From: Cyclaneusma minus
Taxonomy: Eukaryota > Ascomycota > Leotiomycetes > Marthamycetales > Marthamycetaceae
Direction: 5' to 3'
NCBI GenBank assembly: GCA_037179335.1
Contig: JAKZHN010000049.1
Span: 1-64,000 of the forward strand
DNA: 64,000 nt
A model generated the notes under the pieces. It was not told where the DNA came from and ran no database searches. It worked only from the letters and a program-made list of their open reading frames with translations. Below are positions 39,128 through 49,886 of this stretch, piece by piece (within the stretch, counting starts at the first letter, position 1; each line of letters starts with the position of its first letter). A program made the translations under genes and the position numbers.

Positions 39128-39424
39128 GGCGTTCGAGAATGGGAGGCTGCTGTGCATGGAGAGCGTAGAGCGTTTTATGATGCCGCTGCGGACGCAGTGA
39201 GAGATGCCGTCAAAAGCGGTGTCATAGTCTACAGATACCTTGGTATACACAAATGTGGCACCATCCATATCGACGTGGTCTCATCGCCGGCCAAAGAAGC
39301 GGACCCCAAGGAGTCCGAGTCATCCCATCCCCTGGCATCGAGATATAAATACTCCATTCCAATCAACGTTCGCCTGCATGGCAAAGATATAAAGGATGCC
39401 AAGCTCATGGCGGCCTGGGGGTGA
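39128..39424 (+). CDS. Possible terminal exon or gene fragment, unknown function
   Basis: An open frame of 98 codons follows a TAG that looks like a 3' splice site (GCGTAG|GGC at 39,127/39,128). The product begins GVREWEAAVHGERRAFYDAA, continues with YRYLGIHKCGTIHIDVVSSP and ends in INVRLHGKDIKDAKLMAAWG. Composition is protein-like, with an amphipathic start and charged end. There is no in-frame ATG, so an upstream exon would be needed; I could not identify one convincingly between 38,900 and 39,090. It could be the 3' end of a real gene or a remnant. No family recognised. Confidence 0.3.
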   Translation, partial: GVREWEAAVHGERRAFYDAAADAVRDAVKSGVIVYRYLGIHKCGTIHIDVVSSPAKEADPKESESSHPLASRYKYSIPINVRLHGKDIKDAKLMAAWG

Positions 39425-39967
39425 ATCTCGGATAACGCCCCCTTGACTCGTCCCAAACTCAAACCTCTTGAGCCACGGCGCCCCGGATTTTTTTCAGAAA
39501 AGACGCATTTCCTCGGGAGAGAGTCGAATGCGTAGGTCTTGCGAGAAGGAAGAAGAAATCCAACGCCACCTGGTTACCGTTGCGCTAAGGCGCCTTACAA
39601 TATAGAACGGTTTCCGAATCTATATGTCTCCAACGGCGCCTGGCTTGGCCTGCCACAGTGTCCGCAAATCATTATCCAGTACATAGGAAGAGAGCTTCGT
39701 GCCATACACATACACGAAGAAAAATTCGTGTGGCTCGTTAAACTTCTTTCGCATGGGGTAGGGGAAAAAAAACACATAGCAGGTTTGAGGATTTCGTAAA
39801 TCGAGAACTTGCTGATATTTGGCCTAGGGCCGTGATCTGTTGTTATCTAGGAATCGCCGACTCCCGCCCTCTGCATGCATCGCAGGCTTTTGCCTAAGAC
39901 CAGGATTTCGCCAGCACCCTACCACATCTGGGGTTGCAACAGAGCCACACACATAGCCTACCAACAC
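39425..39967. other. Intergenic, nothing recognised
   Basis: About 540 bp between the possible exon and the stop codon of the epimerase/reductase gene. Overlapping short frames on both strands lack coding character. It probably includes the 3' untranslated region of the minus-strand gene. Confidence 0.5.
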
Positions 39968-40920
39968 CTACTGCACACCCGCCTTCGCCATTCTCTCAAA
40001 GCACTGCCTATACCCCTCATGCACCTCCGGCACACTATACACATACTCCGCCAGCTTCTTCACCAACTTCGTCGCATCCAACTCACAGTTGCTCCTATCC
40101 GCCTTGATCACCTTCGCCTGTTCCTCCAGCGAGAAATTCTTCCACGTAAAGCTAGGTCGCACAATCTCCTTGAACAGACTCAAGACTTCGTTGTGTGAAA
40201 TGGCGCCAGGGTTGGTGAAGTTGTAGATTCCGGTCTCGCGGTGCTCGGCCATGAGGATGGAGGCAGGGAGGAGATCGTGCAGGAGCGACATGGAGTTGGG
40301 GATGTCGACGACGCTGTCGTATTTGGCGATCTTGGTGACGAAGGATCGGGGGTGCAGGTCGTCGGAGACGGGCATGCGTAGGCGGAGGATGAGGGTGTTC
40401 TTGTAGAAGCGCATCACCTTTTCGACGTCCATCAACATATGCAGCAGATCCAAGGGAACTGAAGGGAAAGAGAACTCACCTCCTCAGTATGCGCCTTAGT
40501 CCTCGAGTAAAAACTCCCATCAAAATTCGCCTTATCCGTCTCCTTAAACGGCTTCCCCCCAATCGGATGTTCCTGATCATACTTATAGATACACCCCGTC
40601 GCAAAAACACTCAGATGAATCCCCATCATATCGCAGCAATCCGCCAAGTTCAGAGTCCCAATCACATTGCTCCTGATCGTCTCTTCCTTATGGTCCTCGC
40701 ACCAATCAACATTGGGCCGACCAGTGCAACCAGCACAGTTGAACACATGCGTCGGCTTGTACTTCTCAAGCTCGGCAATGACCTGTTCGCGGTTTTGCAT
40801 GCGCACGGTGGTCGTGTAGACGGTTTTGCCCTGGCGCTTGAGCATGTCGCGAAGGTGGCCGGCAACCCAGCCTTCGCCACCCCAGATGAGGAAGGTGTTG
40901 TTGTCTTGGATGGAGCCCAT
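39968..40920 (-). CDS. UDP-4-keto-6-deoxyglucose 3,5-epimerase/4-reductase (UDP-rhamnose synthesis)
   Basis: Two exons, 40,920-40,480 and 40,417-39,968, joined across a 62-bp GTGAGT...AAG intron, give 296 residues. It is an extended short-chain dehydrogenase with a Rossmann start (FLIWGGEGWVAGHL; glycine-rich NAD(P) loop), NCAG near residue 62 and the catalytic YSRTK (YxxxK) near 137-141. The C-terminal half contains LRLRMPVSDD, typical of the plant NRS/ER and fungal ER family. Those enzymes turn UDP-4-keto-6-deoxyglucose into UDP-rhamnose in the cytosol for glycan synthesis. Length and motif order fit the family. Specificity is inferred; a related RmlD-like reductase is the alternative. No UDP-glucose 4,6-dehydratase partner is in the window. 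Confidence 0.88.
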
Positions 40921-41019
40921 ATTGTCGTCGATGGGGATTCGGATGAGCTGGATGTTAAGGCTTGGATCTCGAGGATCTGATCAGTTAGTAGAGAGTGGAG
41001 AGCCATGGTAGCAAAGAGG

Positions 41020-41030
41020 GTGGGGGGCTA
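41020..41030 (-). promoter_or_regulatory. TATA-like element of the epimerase/reductase gene
   Basis: GGCTATATAGCC (itself palindromic) lies about 100 bp upstream of the ATG at 40,920 on the minus strand, a usual distance for a fungal core promoter. The assignment rests on position only. Confidence 0.4.
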
Positions 41031-43024
41031 TATAGCCAGAATCCCCGCGGCTGTGGAATGCAGATGGTGGCTGGCCAAGTTGCTTTTTGGCTGTGGCAAG
41101 CAAGGCTATTCGCCATCGCTGAAGGAAGGGATGGAGATTTGCCATTCAGAGAGGAGTATCTGAGTCCATGGTTCCTACCGTGATAGACATGGCGGCCCCT
41201 CACTCGGGGTTGTGCCAATGGGATGATATTGAAGAGTGGGCGGTGTGCGGAAGAGCGGGTGAGGTTCAAGACATCCAGCGCCAAGACTTAATTGCGCTAG
41301 TGAGTGCTAGTGTCGCCACTAACTTTTGGCGTGAGAACTTTGTTTCGACCGCTTCCAGAGCTCCTCGACTTTTTCGCTCCACAATCATCACAAGACGATC
41401 TTTTCTCAGTCTTTCAAATTTCTATGCCGATTCATTCTCCGCTTACCAAAATTTCAAAGGCCTCGGGATGAGCGATACAGGAGCTCCCACACGGCATGGG
41501 GAAAACCCCAAGAGGCTATTCTCCTTGCATGGCGGGGCAGACCTTAGAGACAAGTCTCAACTCCGGAAATCTGAGACCTCAACTGTGTTTCCCGCTTTCT
41601 GTTGCAGATTTGCAGTGCAGAACGATTCCGATGTCAAGTTGGGATGTTTGACCTTGCTTCCCTCGAGGCACAGAGGCTAGGTACACTGAACCACATTTAC
41701 CCAGCGACCGGGTCTTGGTTCTCGCTTGCACTCGTCCGCTCCCTATAAGGCTCACCGCTTTTGTATTTCGAACAGCGAGCGAGTTTCACACAGGAGCTAC
41801 AGTGATGCTCAGAACGGTCGGTTTCTATTCCACTCGTTCTGCCCTCAAGTCTCGAACTCACAGCTGGCTTCGGCCATCATAATCGCACTACCTAGTGGAG
41901 TTTGTTTGTAGAGGGCTCCATCGACATTTTACTGACAAGAATCTGAAAGATGATTGTCAGATCATGCTATTGGTGCTTGTATTTGCCTTCTTCCTGAGTA
42001 AGCGAGTCTATTCGCGTGGTATTTTCCAGCACTGTTCGTCGTGACTTTACCCTAGCTGTCGATAAAATGATGTCACGATGCCCCAGCAACCCCCCTTCGA
42101 CTTGATCCCGTTTACTCCAATTCGCAATTCCATCAATGAACCCAAGGTTCTATTCTCGCGTTGAGATTCAAGTTTGTTTGATCTTTCTGTACCTTCTTGT
42201 TCGTCTGTTCCCTTGGTGCATCGGGTTCCGCGAGATTCCTGGATACCCAGCTTCTACCTCCCCAGGTCCAGGTCACGAGGAGCATTCCAAGGCGTACCGC
42301 GACATATCCGCGCGGAGTGAATCTTGTCGAGTCTGAAAACCAAAAGGTCGTTGGCGCAAGATAAACCCACATACTAACTACCTTAGGTTGTGAACCGATC
42401 ATGAGGACCGAGTTCGAAACGCCTTTGAAGCGTAGGAAAAGCCCACGGCCTTGAACTCCACCTTGTCGTATCCCAAAGCTCCTCGGCCACCATTCCTGCT
42501 TGAACAATTTTCGATCCTATCACCTGCATTTTAGCTTTGTGGGAGATTCCCCGACGCTTTTATTTTCTGGCCTTTTGGCTGGGCAAAGCGGAAACGCCGA
42601 CCTGGGTCGTTTCACGGAAACTATATCGATCAAAACTCGGGAGAAAAGAGGGACTCGCCCTCTCTCTAGATATAAAGATTCCCGCGCTGACTAATAGCTG
42701 ACCAATGCGTCCTAGCTTTGCCACACGAAAATCCAGAAAATTTTTGAGTGTTGCTGGTTGCCGGTGTACAAGTTCGCAGAACTCGAAACTCCATGTCCGA
42801 GCGAGCATCAGGGATCTGCTCCGGATAGTGGAGTATGGCCTAAGGCTGAAGCAACAAGCAGATTGTCATTTACGGCCGACTGGAAAACAAACAATTTCCA
42901 TCAGTCGGTGCACATCTTTCATCCTGTTCAGTTTTGCGCAACAGACGAAGTGCTTGCTTTGACTGGTAAACGATAAAGTCCCGAGTTCTCCAGACCCCAT
43001 CATTCCTCAAACCTCATTCGAGGC
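41031..43024. other. Intergenic, no supported gene
   Basis: About 2 kb between divergent genes. A 170-codon plus frame (41,168-41,680) and smaller ones are present but lack domains, intron signals and natural composition. The stretch probably holds promoters and 5' leaders for both neighbours. A TATA-like ATATAAAG occurs at 42,669. Confidence 0.5.
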
Positions 43025-45245
43025 ATGGCTACCCAACAAAGCATCATGGCCGCTCCTGATCTGTCACACCGCAAGATCATCCCGCTGCGGCCGTTGAAGC
43101 AGCCTTCGGCCAGCCCTCAACCTGCAGTCAATGAGTCTAATGACACACAGTCAGCTGAAGCTCTCAACACCACACCCTCCAAGGCAGTTGTCCGGCTTCC
43201 ACAAGCACAAGACAACATGGGCTCACCACACTCTGCGCTCAACACTACAAAGTCATACGAATTCCCAGCCGACTCTTCGGAGTCGTCAGAATTGGAAGAA
43301 GAGGACTCGGACGAGTATTCCGAGGAAGACGAAGAAGAAGAGGAAGAAGAAACCCACGTCGTCGATGAGCAAGCAGAAGAACTAGCACGCCACCTCTCCC
43401 TCCTCCAACTCGAACCTCAACACCAACAACTCCACGAAATCTCCACCACGCCCATCTTCACCACTTCCATTCTCAGCAAAGCCTCTTCACTCCTCGGCCC
43501 CGCCGCCGAAGCCCCATTCCCGCAATATGGTCTCCTCGCCGGCATCGTCTCATCCAGCTCCTCAACCACTCAAGCCAAACCAGCTTTGCAAGATCCTCGC
43601 TTGTTCTTCAACACTACTGCGCCCTCTAGCACGTTCATCTGCGGTTCACAGGGTTCGGGAAAGAGTCATACGCTCTCGTGTTTGTTGGAGAATTGTCTGA
43701 TGGCGAGTGATGCTAGCAAGCTGCCTAAGCCACTGGCGGGTCTGGTGTTCCATTATGATTCGTTTACGAGTGATCGTGGGGGAAGCCCTTGTGAGGCTGC
43801 GTACTTGGCTTCGAGCAGGCAGATTCAAGTGAAAGTGTTGTGCGCCCCGACCAATCTTCGCACTATTCAGGTAACGTGACTTCTCGTTCTCCTACCACTA
43901 TCATGGTCATGCATCAGCTTTGCCATTCTACCTCTCCTGTTACTAGGTAATCACTATGTGTTTCGTACTAACCCTGGCATCAGCGAATCTACAGCCACCT
44001 CCCCGTAACAGTCGCCCCCCTGCAAATCCTCGAGTCAGACCTCAACACCAAACGCATGTTCGATCTCATGGCCGTGCACCAAGACGACGGTCCCATGCCC
44101 CTGTATCTCCACGCCGTCTCCCGCATCCTACGTGAAATGCGTCTTGAGCAGCAAGCAACCGGCGGTTCGTTTGAGTACGATAAGTTCAAAAAGAAACTGG
44201 AGGAGTGCAAGATGACGCCTATGCAGTTGGGTCCGCTGAATATGCGACTTGATATGTTGGAGAGCTTTATGCCAGGGGGTGGGAGTGCGAGAGTGGGGAA
44301 GAAGGGAGGGAAGGAGAAGGAGGAGAAGCCGTTGACTAAGAAGCAGAGGAAGGCGAAGGCGAAGGCGGAGGCGGCGAATGCTTGGGATCATCAGGTAGGT
44401 GGAGATACTTTATGGAAGGGGGCGTTTGGGGTTGATTGTGATGGATGACTAACTGATGCCATGTAGCCCGGTCACTTGACCATTGTCGATTTATCGTGTC
44501 CTTGTGTCACGCCTGAGGGAGCTTGTTCGCTCTTCAATATCTGTCTCGGTCTTTTCCTCGAGCAGGAAATGATTACTGGTCGCGTCATCGCCTTGGATGA
44601 AGCACACAAGGTCCGTTCCATCCCACCCATCCCATATCCTTCTTCTTCCACTTCCTTCTCCTCTCCTCTTCGCAAAACGCAATTTCAATTTCCCAATCGC
44701 TACGGCACTTGTGTTTCAAGTCTGACATCTTCTTCAAGTTCATGAACGGCTCGGCAGAAGCCTCAACCCTAACAGACATGCTCCTCCAAACAATCCGCCT
44801 CCAGCGCCACCTCGGCGCCCGCGTCATTGTCAGCACACAAGAACCCACCATCTCCGAGGCTTTTCTGGACCTGTGCTCCGTGACGATTGTGCATCGCTTT
44901 ACCTCGCCCGGATGGCTGAGTAGTCTGAAAGGACACTTGGCTGCTGTTGCAAGGGACTTGGAGATTGAGAGCGACGGCGAAGAAGACAATGAAGATGTGA
45001 AGGGCGGCAAGAACGGCCGTGCAAAAGCTGTTTTTGGCCAGATTGTGGCGTTGAAACAGGGAGAGGCGTTGGTTTTTGCTCCCAGTGCTGTTATGGGTGT
45101 TAAGGAAATTGAGGGTGCTGAGGGGGATGAAACCGAGGAAGGAAAGGGAAAGATGGTGGTGAAGAGGTTGGGGGCGGGGTATTTGAAGGTTAGGGTTAGG
45201 ATGCGGATGACGGCTGATGGAGGAAGGAGTTTTATGGCGAAGTGA
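43025..45245 (+). CDS. HerA/TraG-like P-loop ATPase of unknown role
   Basis: Four exons (43,025-43,870; 43,984-44,394; 44,467-44,610; 44,739-45,245) give 635 residues with phase-0 GT-AG introns. Residues 1-170 are low complexity, with a Glu/Asp run near 84-112. A Walker A motif GSQGSGKS lies near residue 207, then a Lys-rich linker (GKKGGKEKEEKPLTKKQRKA) near 388-408. A Walker B IALDEAHKF spans the exon 3/4 junction, and a sensor-like VIVSTQEPTISEAFLDLCSV follows. The order of Walker A, DEAH and the STQ-P motif is like HerA/TraG hexameric DNA-pumping ATPases. Family placement is by motif only. The cellular role is unknown; DNA or protein remodelling is conceivable. Confidence 0.8.
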
Positions 45246-45849
45246 GGTGGGGATTTCATGGATGCTGTTTCTTGGGACAGGCAGGGCTGGTATTGGGGAT
45301 TTGTTTGTGCGGATAGACTGTGGGGGTAGATAGGTAGCATGGTTGTGGGAGGTTTTGATGGATAGCGCACCTGGTGTGAGGTACGGAAAGGGGGTTTGCT
45401 CAACTGTATAGCAGTCTAGGGTTTAAAGTATGAAATTGTCTCGTGATGATATTTGGCATTTTTGAACGATTTTGCGTTGAATGTTGCTTGGTATCCATTT
45501 TCAGCCCACTCGGCCCTCTTCCAGTTCAATTCTCCTCCGGGAAGTGATGATGAGAATCCACCAAAGATAGTTGTGAGAAGGACAAAAAGGCGGTACTTTG
45601 CTGCTTACTAACTGCTCGGATATATCATATATTAAGCCTCTTGCCATTGGCGACTTCAAGAACACTCTCCTCTGAATAGCCGTCGACATGTGATCGGGTG
45701 AACGTGTCCTTTCGGTACATCGGATTGGAAGAGCCGGCTGCTCGTTCCTGGAACCCTTGTAGTGTGAATACAAATTATTTCATTTCCTGATACTACAATG
45801 CGATTCGAATAAAATGTTCCGATGTTCCACAGCAATATAGATGGCATTG
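45246..45849. other. Intergenic, nothing recognised
   Basis: The 3' flank of the ATPase gene. Small frames on the minus strand (45,501-45,773) have no recognisable features. Confidence 0.5.
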
Positions 45850-46032
45850 TCATGTCTGGGGATGATTCAGAAGTGACACTAAAGTTGACTCTGACTGGAG
45901 TTCTGTGGCCTGCGGGACGTCGGCTCGGATCAACAATTCGGCCGCTGTCGTCACCTGTGGGCTAGAATGTGCGTATGCGAGACCGAAGCTGAGTGAAGCG
46001 ATCAAGAAAATTGATCTCAGCCACGACGGCAT
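45850..46032 (-). CDS. Possible small secreted protein
   Basis: A 60-residue frame starting at the ATG at 46,032. The first 21 residues (MPSWLRSIFLIASLSFGLAY) form a good signal peptide: basic start, hydrophobic core and AYA|H cleavage. The mature part is only about 38 residues, Ser/Thr-rich, and has no cysteine. The gene faces away from DnaJ, 194 bp apart, so the two could share a promoter. It may be the first exon of a longer gene, although I found no downstream exon. Signal peptide-like frames can arise by chance. Confidence 0.3.
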   Translation of the reverse strand: MPSWLRSIFLIASLSFGLAYAHSSPQVTTAAELLIRADVPQATELQSESTLVSLLNHPQT

Positions 46033-46226
46033 CTGCTGCACTGCCGCGAATAAGTCCAGTCCACAGTCAGCCTGACCTCTCCCTCGTTTCTCCCACTTCC
46101 CCTACTCCGACACACGTTCGCTCCGCATCACCTGCATTGTTCCCGACCCCGCCGCAGTCTATCTCGTGGCTGCGCATACCTTGAAGCCATCCCCAGCAGG
46201 TAGCCGCCGGCGAGCAATCCACAGCC

Positions 46227-47305
46227 ATGGTTGCTGATACCGTCTACTACGACTGCTTGGGCGTCAAGCCTGATGCCACCCAGCTCGAGATCAAGAAGGC
46301 CTACAGGAAGCTGGCCATCATCCACCACCCAGGTACGTGCGAATGCTGCCAGAGAAACCCCGCATCTACTCCACCGAAGCCCATCTCAACTTCCCAACAC
46401 CCCTCAATTCCTCTAGCTAACATACTCGCCCAGACAAGAACCCCGATGATGAGTCCGCACATGCCCGCTTCCAGGAGATCGGTGAAGCCTACCAAGTCCT
46501 GTCCGATACCGACTTGCGCAAGCAATATGACAAATTCGGCAAGGACCACTCCGTACCTACCGAAGGCTTCGCTGACCCCAGCGAGTTCTTCGGCACTATC
46601 TTTGGTGGTGAGGCTTTTGCGGACCTGATCGGTGAAATCAGCCTGATGAAGGATCTAACCACGACCATGGATATCACCATGTCGGGAGAAGGCGAGGAGG
46701 AGGAGTTCCCCGGCACCGAGGAAGCACGCGTCGAGAGCCTACGAACCGAGATGGAGGAGAAGTTGAAGGTAGACACCGAGGCTGAGAAGACGAACGGCAC
46801 CTCTAGTGCACCCAACCCGACCGTCGCAGATGATGCCACCAGCATCAAGACCGGCTTCTCGACCGCCTCAACCGCCTTCGAGAAGGGCAGTGCCAGCAGC
46901 ACTGCACCCCGCTCCGGCGCTTCAACGCCTACACCCCGCCGCCCCCAAGGCATTCCCACCCGCTATGCCATCATGGACAAGAGTGACGAGGACGCGCGTC
47001 TCGAAGCCGCCAACGTCACCGAGGAGGAAAAGGAGCTGCGCAAGAAAGAGAAGAAGAAGGGCGGTCTCACCAAAGAGCAGCGCGACCAACTTGCCGCTTT
47101 CGAGGCTGAGCGCCAGCGCGTGCGAAAAGAGCGCGTCGACACCCTTGCCAAGAAACTCATCGATCGCATTTCTGTATGGACCGAAACCGACAAGGGCCCC
47201 GATGTCACCAAAGCCTTCCAAGAGAAGACGCGCCTCGAAGTCGAGAACTTGAAGATGGAATCCTTCGGTCTAGACTCGGTTGGGGAGCGTGCCCCAGACC
47301 CTTAA
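46227..47305 (+). CDS. DnaJ/CAJ1-type co-chaperone, C-terminus lost
   Basis: Exons 46,227-46,332 and 46,434-47,305 (101-bp intron, branch GCTAAC) give 325 residues. The N-terminal J domain has YYDCLGVKPDAT, the HPD triad (HHPDKNP) formed across the intron and FQEIGEAYQVLSD. Then come an acidic linker and a Lys/Arg-rich coiled segment (KELRKKEKKKGG). The family (yeast Caj1, fungal DnaJ-X proteins) continues with a DnaJ-X domain right after the LEVENLKMESFGL seen here. In this window the frame instead runs into LTR-like sequence and stops after about nine foreign residues. Hsp70 stimulation could survive, but the substrate/localisation domain is missing. It may be a pseudogene. Confidence 0.85.
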
Positions 47306-47400
47306 GGTTTGGCAGCGCGCTCACCTTTTTTTAGACGAATATAATATACTGAATCCCCTACCCGCCTACGCGTAGAACCCCGAATTTTGACGGTTTGACA
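47275..47400 (+). repeat. LTR fragment (copia C family) ending the DnaJ frame
   Basis: The segment starting CGGTTGGGGAGCGTGCCCCA, then GACCCTTAAGGTTTGGCAGC and GCGCTCACC, matches the minus strand of the LTR at 36,650-36,720. The match resumes at AATATAATATACTGAATCCCC and CTACGCGTAGAACCCC, against the inner part of that LTR near 36,610-36,650. Most differences are transitions. The TG-start end of the LTR is absent, so it is truncated exactly where it meets DnaJ coding sequence. Confidence 0.65.
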
Positions 47401-49886
47401 AGAAACGAGCAAATTCGCTGCAAGACGCCGAGGAGTGATTATGTAGATTCTAGCCGAGTACCTCACGCCTAGAGTGGAACATTAGGCCGTTCATTTCAAC
47501 ATTTCTCTTCATCTTCCACTCCAAGAACTCCAGAAGCGATAGCAGGAATGTTTGTCGACAGTAGGAGGCCGGTGCACCAGGCTTAACTTTTGAATCTCTG
47601 AGTCAAACCTCTAGGCCTCAGCTATAAATACGAGGCTGCTTGCACCTAATCAAAGGGCCAAGCTTGGGTTCCTCACTCGAGTTGCTCAGTCTCTCCTTCT
47701 CTTGGTCGGAGCTGGCCCTAGTAGAAGTCTGCAAGAAATGAACCTTCACGAATCTGCTTTCTTGCGCGTACCGCTCGATCTCCCGCTGGGTTGGGGACTA
47801 AGAGGTAAGCCAAAAAAACGACTCATGCACAACAGCAGCATGGGCTTTCGACAGCGAAACGAGTCTTAGACAGCAAAAAGTATTGGCAGCAAAAGTTCCT
47901 GATCTGAGGTGCGAAGCAGGCCGCGCCTAGGCAGGCTATGAGTCTTCACCATAAGACGAGGAGAGGGACTTGAGGTATAAATAGATGTCTAGGCTCTATC
48001 TCCTGTTTTCCTCAATCTTTTCCAGTTCTCCCGAAGAAGAAGGGGTTCGTCGTGTCGTCTCACAAGGAACTGGAGATTGCCTGCAGACTACGTTGCCAGC
48101 CAGGAAGTTTGAGGTGAGTGAATCGTGAAGTCGATATTGTCCCCACGGCTTCTTTCTGAAGGAAAAAAAGGGCCTCCTACCTAGCATAGAGCATCAGGTG
48201 TCAAAGTACAATGCCGACAGCAGGAGCAGCTTTGGACAGCCGGCTAAGTCATCAACAACAGGAACCCCCATTGCCTCTTCGACAAGCATGATTTTCTGGG
48301 TGAAGCATCTCCAGTGCAAGCCTGATGTACAAGCATGATGAAGTTCTTGCAGCTCGCCCGGAACCGTGGGCTCTGAGGTCTATGCCGTTCAGGATAAGTA
48401 TTTCTGCTACCATATCTAAGAGTAAGAAAGGGGCTTTATATACCTGTAGGAAAGCCAACTACCTGGCCGCAGTCGCACTAAGGTCATTTGGCCAGAACTA
48501 GGATCTTCGATGCATGATGTTTAATTGCTATGGTAGGCACTATTCTCATCGATGCCCAGATAGAATCACATGACCGCATCGCCTCACACAAGTCCCAATC
48601 AGACGAGCAGGACTAAAGATCAAAGTCATCTGGTATGACCATGGGCTCTATATAAAGCCATCAATCTCCCTGATATTCTTCTTTTCAAGGCTATTCTTTG
48701 AACAGAAAGCTGTAGTCCGGACCCGACGTGCGACGTCAGCTTAACGACCTGGATATGCATCTACGCCTAGATGCAAGTTGGCTGGCAGCATATTAGTGCC
48801 CAAACAATACTCGAAGCACAATGCGTAGCTAATTTGGGATACTTAGAAATCAGTGGATACTCGATCGTGGGACTTGCCAAGCAAAACGGGGGTAGCTTTT
48901 GTTGACCGGCGGGTGGTAGAAGGTTATAACGACAGCAGACAAACATATTAGCTTGAGTGAGTATCCCTGAAGTCACATGGTGAAGACTGACCCAGTACCT
49001 ACTATATAAACATCACTTTCCCTGCTTTCCTTCTCTTTCTTTTTCATGGTGGGTTGCAGAAAAAAAAGGGGTAATGTCTGTCAGGATCTACTCAAACAGT
49101 GACACCATGCTTTCCTTGAACTAAATTGCGTAGTACATGGATAAGAGCTGGGTATATTCGCGGCCGCCATTGGAAATTTTCACAGATTTTCAGGTCCGTT
49201 GAGATTATTTTTTGGACCGGTGATTACTGTGCTAGGCGACAGTTGCTGCTGGTATGCGGTGGTGGGCAGGAAGTACGACGGCGACGGAAGAGGTTTACGA
49301 AATGGGGACTCGAAGGATTGAGATTATCGATGATTTTGTTCAAGGAACGAGGGTTGGATCTGGACTCCCTACTGAATTAGAGAACATGGAAACGGTGGCC
49401 TTGCCGTTGTTGCAAATGGGGATCTCCAGGATCGCGTTTCTAAGAAACAGTCGACGCTTATATACCTGAGGGGTAGGGAAGTATGGCAAAGAAGTCTCGT
49501 GACTGGCCTTGGAATGTTCGGTTGGGTGACGTAGAGACTCTACAGCTGTTGCATTCAACAAAGCTAAGCTGACCATTAGGCTCGGCCATACTCATCCGCG
49601 GCCACCGAAGAGATCTGAGCGAGGTAGCTGTTTGGAGAAGAGACGATTCGGCGGAGAAGGCGAAGATGAGAAAATCATAGATTCTCATTCTACTGATTTC
49701 GTTTCGCAGCAACGTGAAGCGGAAGACCAGCGCGTTTAAGAGCATCACACCCACATACACCATTGCAATTCCCATGCCCACACGCCCGGCACGCCAAAAA
49801 TATCCACATATTTTACCACGCCCGTACCGTCCCAAAGTATAGCATGCGCTTCTGCTTCATCGCCCGCAGCCCTCATGTACAACCTC
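47401..49886. other. ORF-poor 2.5-kb region with serial TATA-like boxes
   Basis: No convincing coding region. TATA-like boxes in one orientation occur near 47,622 (TATAAATA), 47,975 (TATAAATA), 48,436 (TATATA), 48,651 (TATATAAA) and 49,004 (TATATAAA). Most are followed by pyrimidine-rich stretches. Recurrent GACAGC(A/G) words occur upstream of several. These could be promoters of non-coding RNAs or remnants of an old repeated unit. Confidence 0.4.

Noticed and set aside
41168..41680. 170-codon plus-strand frame
   Set aside because: Long by chance in GC-balanced DNA. It has no domain and overlaps the expected promoter/leader of the epimerase/reductase gene.
46806..47252. Basic 148-codon frame inside the DnaJ gene
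   Set aside because: An out-of-frame shadow of the DnaJ coding exon.
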